Shown here: one piece after another, positions 7,801-8,716 of the stretch
Layout: each line of letters opens with the position of its first letter
How positions within the stretch are numbered: position 1 is the first letter of the stretch
From: an uncultured Lachnospiraceae bacterium
GTDB lineage: Bacteria > Bacillota > Clostridia > Lachnospirales > Lachnospiraceae
Reading direction: 5' to 3'
DNA: 8,716 nt
NCBI GenBank assembly: GCA_902783735.1
Contig: CACZSE010000124.1
Span: forward strand, 1-8,716
The notes under the pieces: generated by a model
Database searches by the model: none
What the model saw: only the letters and a program-made list of their open reading frames with translations
What the model was told of the DNA's origin: nothing
Translations under genes and position numbers: made by a program

Positions 7801-8716
7801 TTATGTAAAAGGTATATCGATCGGTGAAGTTACAATATTTGCAAAAAGTGCAAAAAATGAAAAGATCAGCGCAGAATTTGTTATCAATGTAATAAAGAGT
7901 GAGGATCCGGGACCCGATCCTTCTCCGTCACCATCACCGTCGCCCAATGCGGACGATTCAAATGTGGCTGAGATAGTATTAAGCCTGAATCAGGCTTCGG
8001 TCTATCCGAAGGGGACTGTTAAGCTTTCAGCTGTCATCAATCCGGCAAATGCAAAGGATAAGTCTGTCAGATGGACGAGCTCGGATGAGACATTTGCAAA
8101 AGTAGATGAGAACGGACTTGTGACAGCACTTAAATCAGGAACGGATGAAAAGACAGGTCTTGGTATACCTGCTTCAGTCGAGATAACTGCGATCTCAAAT
8201 GCTGATGAGAATGTTAAGGCTGTATGCGTTGTTACCATCCTTCCGTCTGAGGTTGTTGAAAAGGATGACAAGGGAGAGCAGATAAATCCTGATATCGCCT
8301 ATAACGGAGATAAAGCAAATATATGGGTCGCAGGATTAAATGAAAATGCTGAGTATTTCTATACGGGAAATCCAATAAAGCCTGAGATAAATGTTTATAA
8401 GGGTTATAAGCTCTTGACCGAAAAGACTGACTATACCATTACCTACAAGAATAATAAAAATGTCTCAAAGGCTATAAGTGATCCTAAGAAAAAGCCGCAG
8501 ATCATGATCAAGCTGAAAGGAAATTATTCGGGAAGTGAGACTGTATACTTTGATATAGTTCCCATGCCTCTTGATAAGCTCACGGCCGAAAATGATTCAC
8601 TTACAGCACAATATAAGGATAAAAAGAAGAATCAGATCAAGCCAACACTCATGTATAATGGTTCACCGATCAAGTATGGTTCAAAGGACATTACATTTGT
8701 ATGGACGGATGAAAAA
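4838..8716 (+). CDS. BspA-like LRR surface protein with Big_2 domains (3' partial)
   Basis: Secreted surface protein, open for 1293 codons and cut by the window edge. GGAGAGG (4824-4830) sits 7 bases before the ATG. Residues 1-28 form a signal peptide: MRKNILRI, a hydrophobic core, and probable cleavage after TGFA. Residues 71-109 are three 13-residue acidic/Ser repeats. Residues 110-488 are a region I do not recognise. Residues about 489-857 carry at least eleven copies of the BspA/DUF285 leucine-rich motif, pattern LDxSxFDTSxVxxMSxMF (for example NMSGMF at 515-520, NMSRMF at 551-556, DMSYMF at 602-607, DMSGMF at 757-762). Two Big_2 Ig-like domains (about 936-1020 and 1043-1136, with WSSSD and WTSSD) flank a Pro-Ser linker at 1024-1037. 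Residues 1150-1245 hold a YTGNPIKPEINVY domain typical of Lachnospiraceae surface proteins, and a further related unit begins near 1248. Such proteins usually act in adhesion or host/substrate contact; the wall anchor, if any, is beyond the window. Confidence 0.88.
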   Translation, partial: MRKNILRILSFTLTAMVMTTSVPMTGFASQPIKNDVVVNTGSEDMIVYMAENNDEDISQDIDVANSEGSNNVTDSESVSSNETNITDSDSVSLNETNITDGESVSMNETNVVQSLLDASYVIEGGDYTYEDGMENDSDFKELFTAVYNDKCFEERGGRFYTGEQIVTLTGKKGANVKAIKKSTGNEVSLQEVKDSAEFAVTGIPAEFSDAYSWRHNSDGRYNYTDNNLFLDTADDLKNRKLFAWEYEKGSDGIYRRVSVQEIKQYSLDGYIEEQTTVSGKVVVDISKLKNKTNPIAIIAFMYDAGKDSDWNSLENWFHYDDDYQDAEDGQWKYYSRVFATVKYIEKESKRYALYFGDGYEGNGVKKYYNDEIYSKDLMGTFSMAPYIYLRDDEKNTVTIFGISPAKDDSEYSSIQGRISLGNYKEFRYADDLSNYVMDDWSIPAKWTDQTTSKTYDVRLATAQYGDKYPSMTGTLTVEEGVGFPEDCSDLFHLNGPMEGIVIGGKTGTVGSNITNMSGMFWGNEINNNAEKPGNLLGRLDIKAFDTSNVTNMSRMFYGQRLGEPLDVCTLNTSKVTDFSYMFYQLYAGNPDVSNFDTSSAVDMSYMFGGVGYSGSKVSHNAPAVAHGTFTELNVSAFDFSKVKSMRGMFSNNAGLTKIVLPKEPKTGGVEDMSELFMSCSSLSDGSIENLEKLDTSGCTDMAVMFGCDAHTKLIETRMNDKGEVIRETEHKFGNSLSRGPAFTKLDLSNFNTSKVKDMSGMFDLPNCKTIIFGDGFDVSGVELMQGMFTLNIMDELDISSFNTASLMNASAMFNMPAVRKLTLGKFDLSHIESVYSSSRMFGCKTLDELDLSEAIFGSNKYALCSDSIAYNNEGSIESGSLSIRCIRLPANLPEFISQPDLPAVFKDEEGNEYVKIAGKNEKQLLLRSEESEPEAIYINCESGSISGVARLAVGKTIRLLAEVTPYQASQDVIWSSSDKKKATVDKDGYVKGISIGEVTIFAKSAKNEKISAEFVINVIKSEDPGPDPSPSPSPSPNADDSNVAEIVLSLNQASVYPKGTVKLSAVINPANAKDKSVRWTSSDETFAKVDENGLVTALKSGTDEKTGLGIPASVEITAISNADENVKAVCVVTILPSEVVEKDDKGEQINPDIAYNGDKANIWVAGLNENAEYFYTGNPIKPEINVYKGYKLLTEKTDYTITYKNNKNVSKAISDPKKKPQIMIKLKGNYSGSETVYFDIVPMPLDKLTAENDSLTAQYKDKKKNQIKPTLMYNGSPIKYGSKDITFVWTDEK
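5048..5164 (+). repeat. Three 39-bp tandem repeats in the surface protein gene
   Basis: Units 5048-5086, 5087-5125 and 5126-5164 each encode 13 residues with the pattern N-(I/V)-T-D-x-(E/D)-S-V-S-x-N-E-T. They follow an acidic stretch after the signal peptide. The copies have diverged at several codons, so the expansion is not very recent. The unit is a multiple of three, so copy changes would alter length without breaking the frame. A flexible, possibly glycosylated spacer is a reasonable guess. Confidence 0.85.
6302..7408 (+). repeat. BspA/DUF285 leucine-rich repeat array
   Basis: This part of the surface protein gene codes for residues 489-857, at least eleven degenerate units marked by a (M/F)-x-x-MF or related motif, at protein positions near 515, 551, 577, 602, 644, 671, 700, 757, 783, 808 and 832. 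Units are about 20-50 residues apart, with insertions such as the one after 607. The repeats are divergent at DNA level, so this is a protein-level rather than a nucleotide-level array. Confidence 0.85.
7907..7948 (+). repeat. Pro-Ser linker between Big_2 domains
   Basis: Codes for PGPDPSPSPSPSPN (residues 1024-1037), built from an imprecise 6-base Pro-Ser codon repeat. Such linkers space extracellular domains in Gram-positive surface proteins. It separates the two Big_2 domains of the protein beginning at 4838. Confidence 0.8.

Overview
The window looks like a chromosomal segment of a low-to-moderate GC, Gram-positive anaerobe, most likely a Lachnospiraceae member (Butyrivibrio/Roseburia-like). 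This is inferred from the Shine-Dalgarno sites, codon use, the BspA/Big_2 type of surface protein and the style of the c-di-GMP protein; the genus is a guess. All four genes are on the + strand, and no RNA gene, CRISPR array or transposase gene is visible.

Layout. Positions 1-52 hold a repeat-derived hairpin followed by a T-run (probable terminator of an upstream gene outside the window). An extended -10 promoter near 84-92 probably drives the first gene: a membrane protein with a ruined GGDEF domain and an intact EAL domain (155-2137), that is, a probable c-di-GMP phosphodiesterase. It is followed after 24 bp by glf, UDP-galactopyranose mutase (2162-3301), which makes the galactofuranose donor for surface polysaccharides. 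The last ten codons and the stop of glf lie in a 29-bp direct repeat array (3269-3338), whose sequence recurs inverted at 1-29. About 50 bp after the glf stop begins a 12-helix MFS-like membrane protein with a C-terminal LuxR-type DNA-binding domain (about 3346-4710). A clear rho-independent terminator (4775-4809) closes this cluster. From 4838 to the window end runs one open reading frame with no stop: a secreted BspA-like leucine-rich repeat surface protein with Big_2 domains, truncated by the window edge.

How the parts may work together. The first three genes are compatible with one transcript: no terminator is seen between them and gaps are short. A membrane c-di-GMP hydrolase, a galactofuranose precursor enzyme and a membrane-tethered regulator suggest control of envelope polysaccharide, with a large adhesin-like protein next door. 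That joint function is inference. The most distinctive direct observations are the repeat that has supplied the end of a metabolic gene, the inverted copy of this repeat at the other end of the two-gene segment, the amide-substituted GGDEF motif and the transporter-like LuxR fusion.
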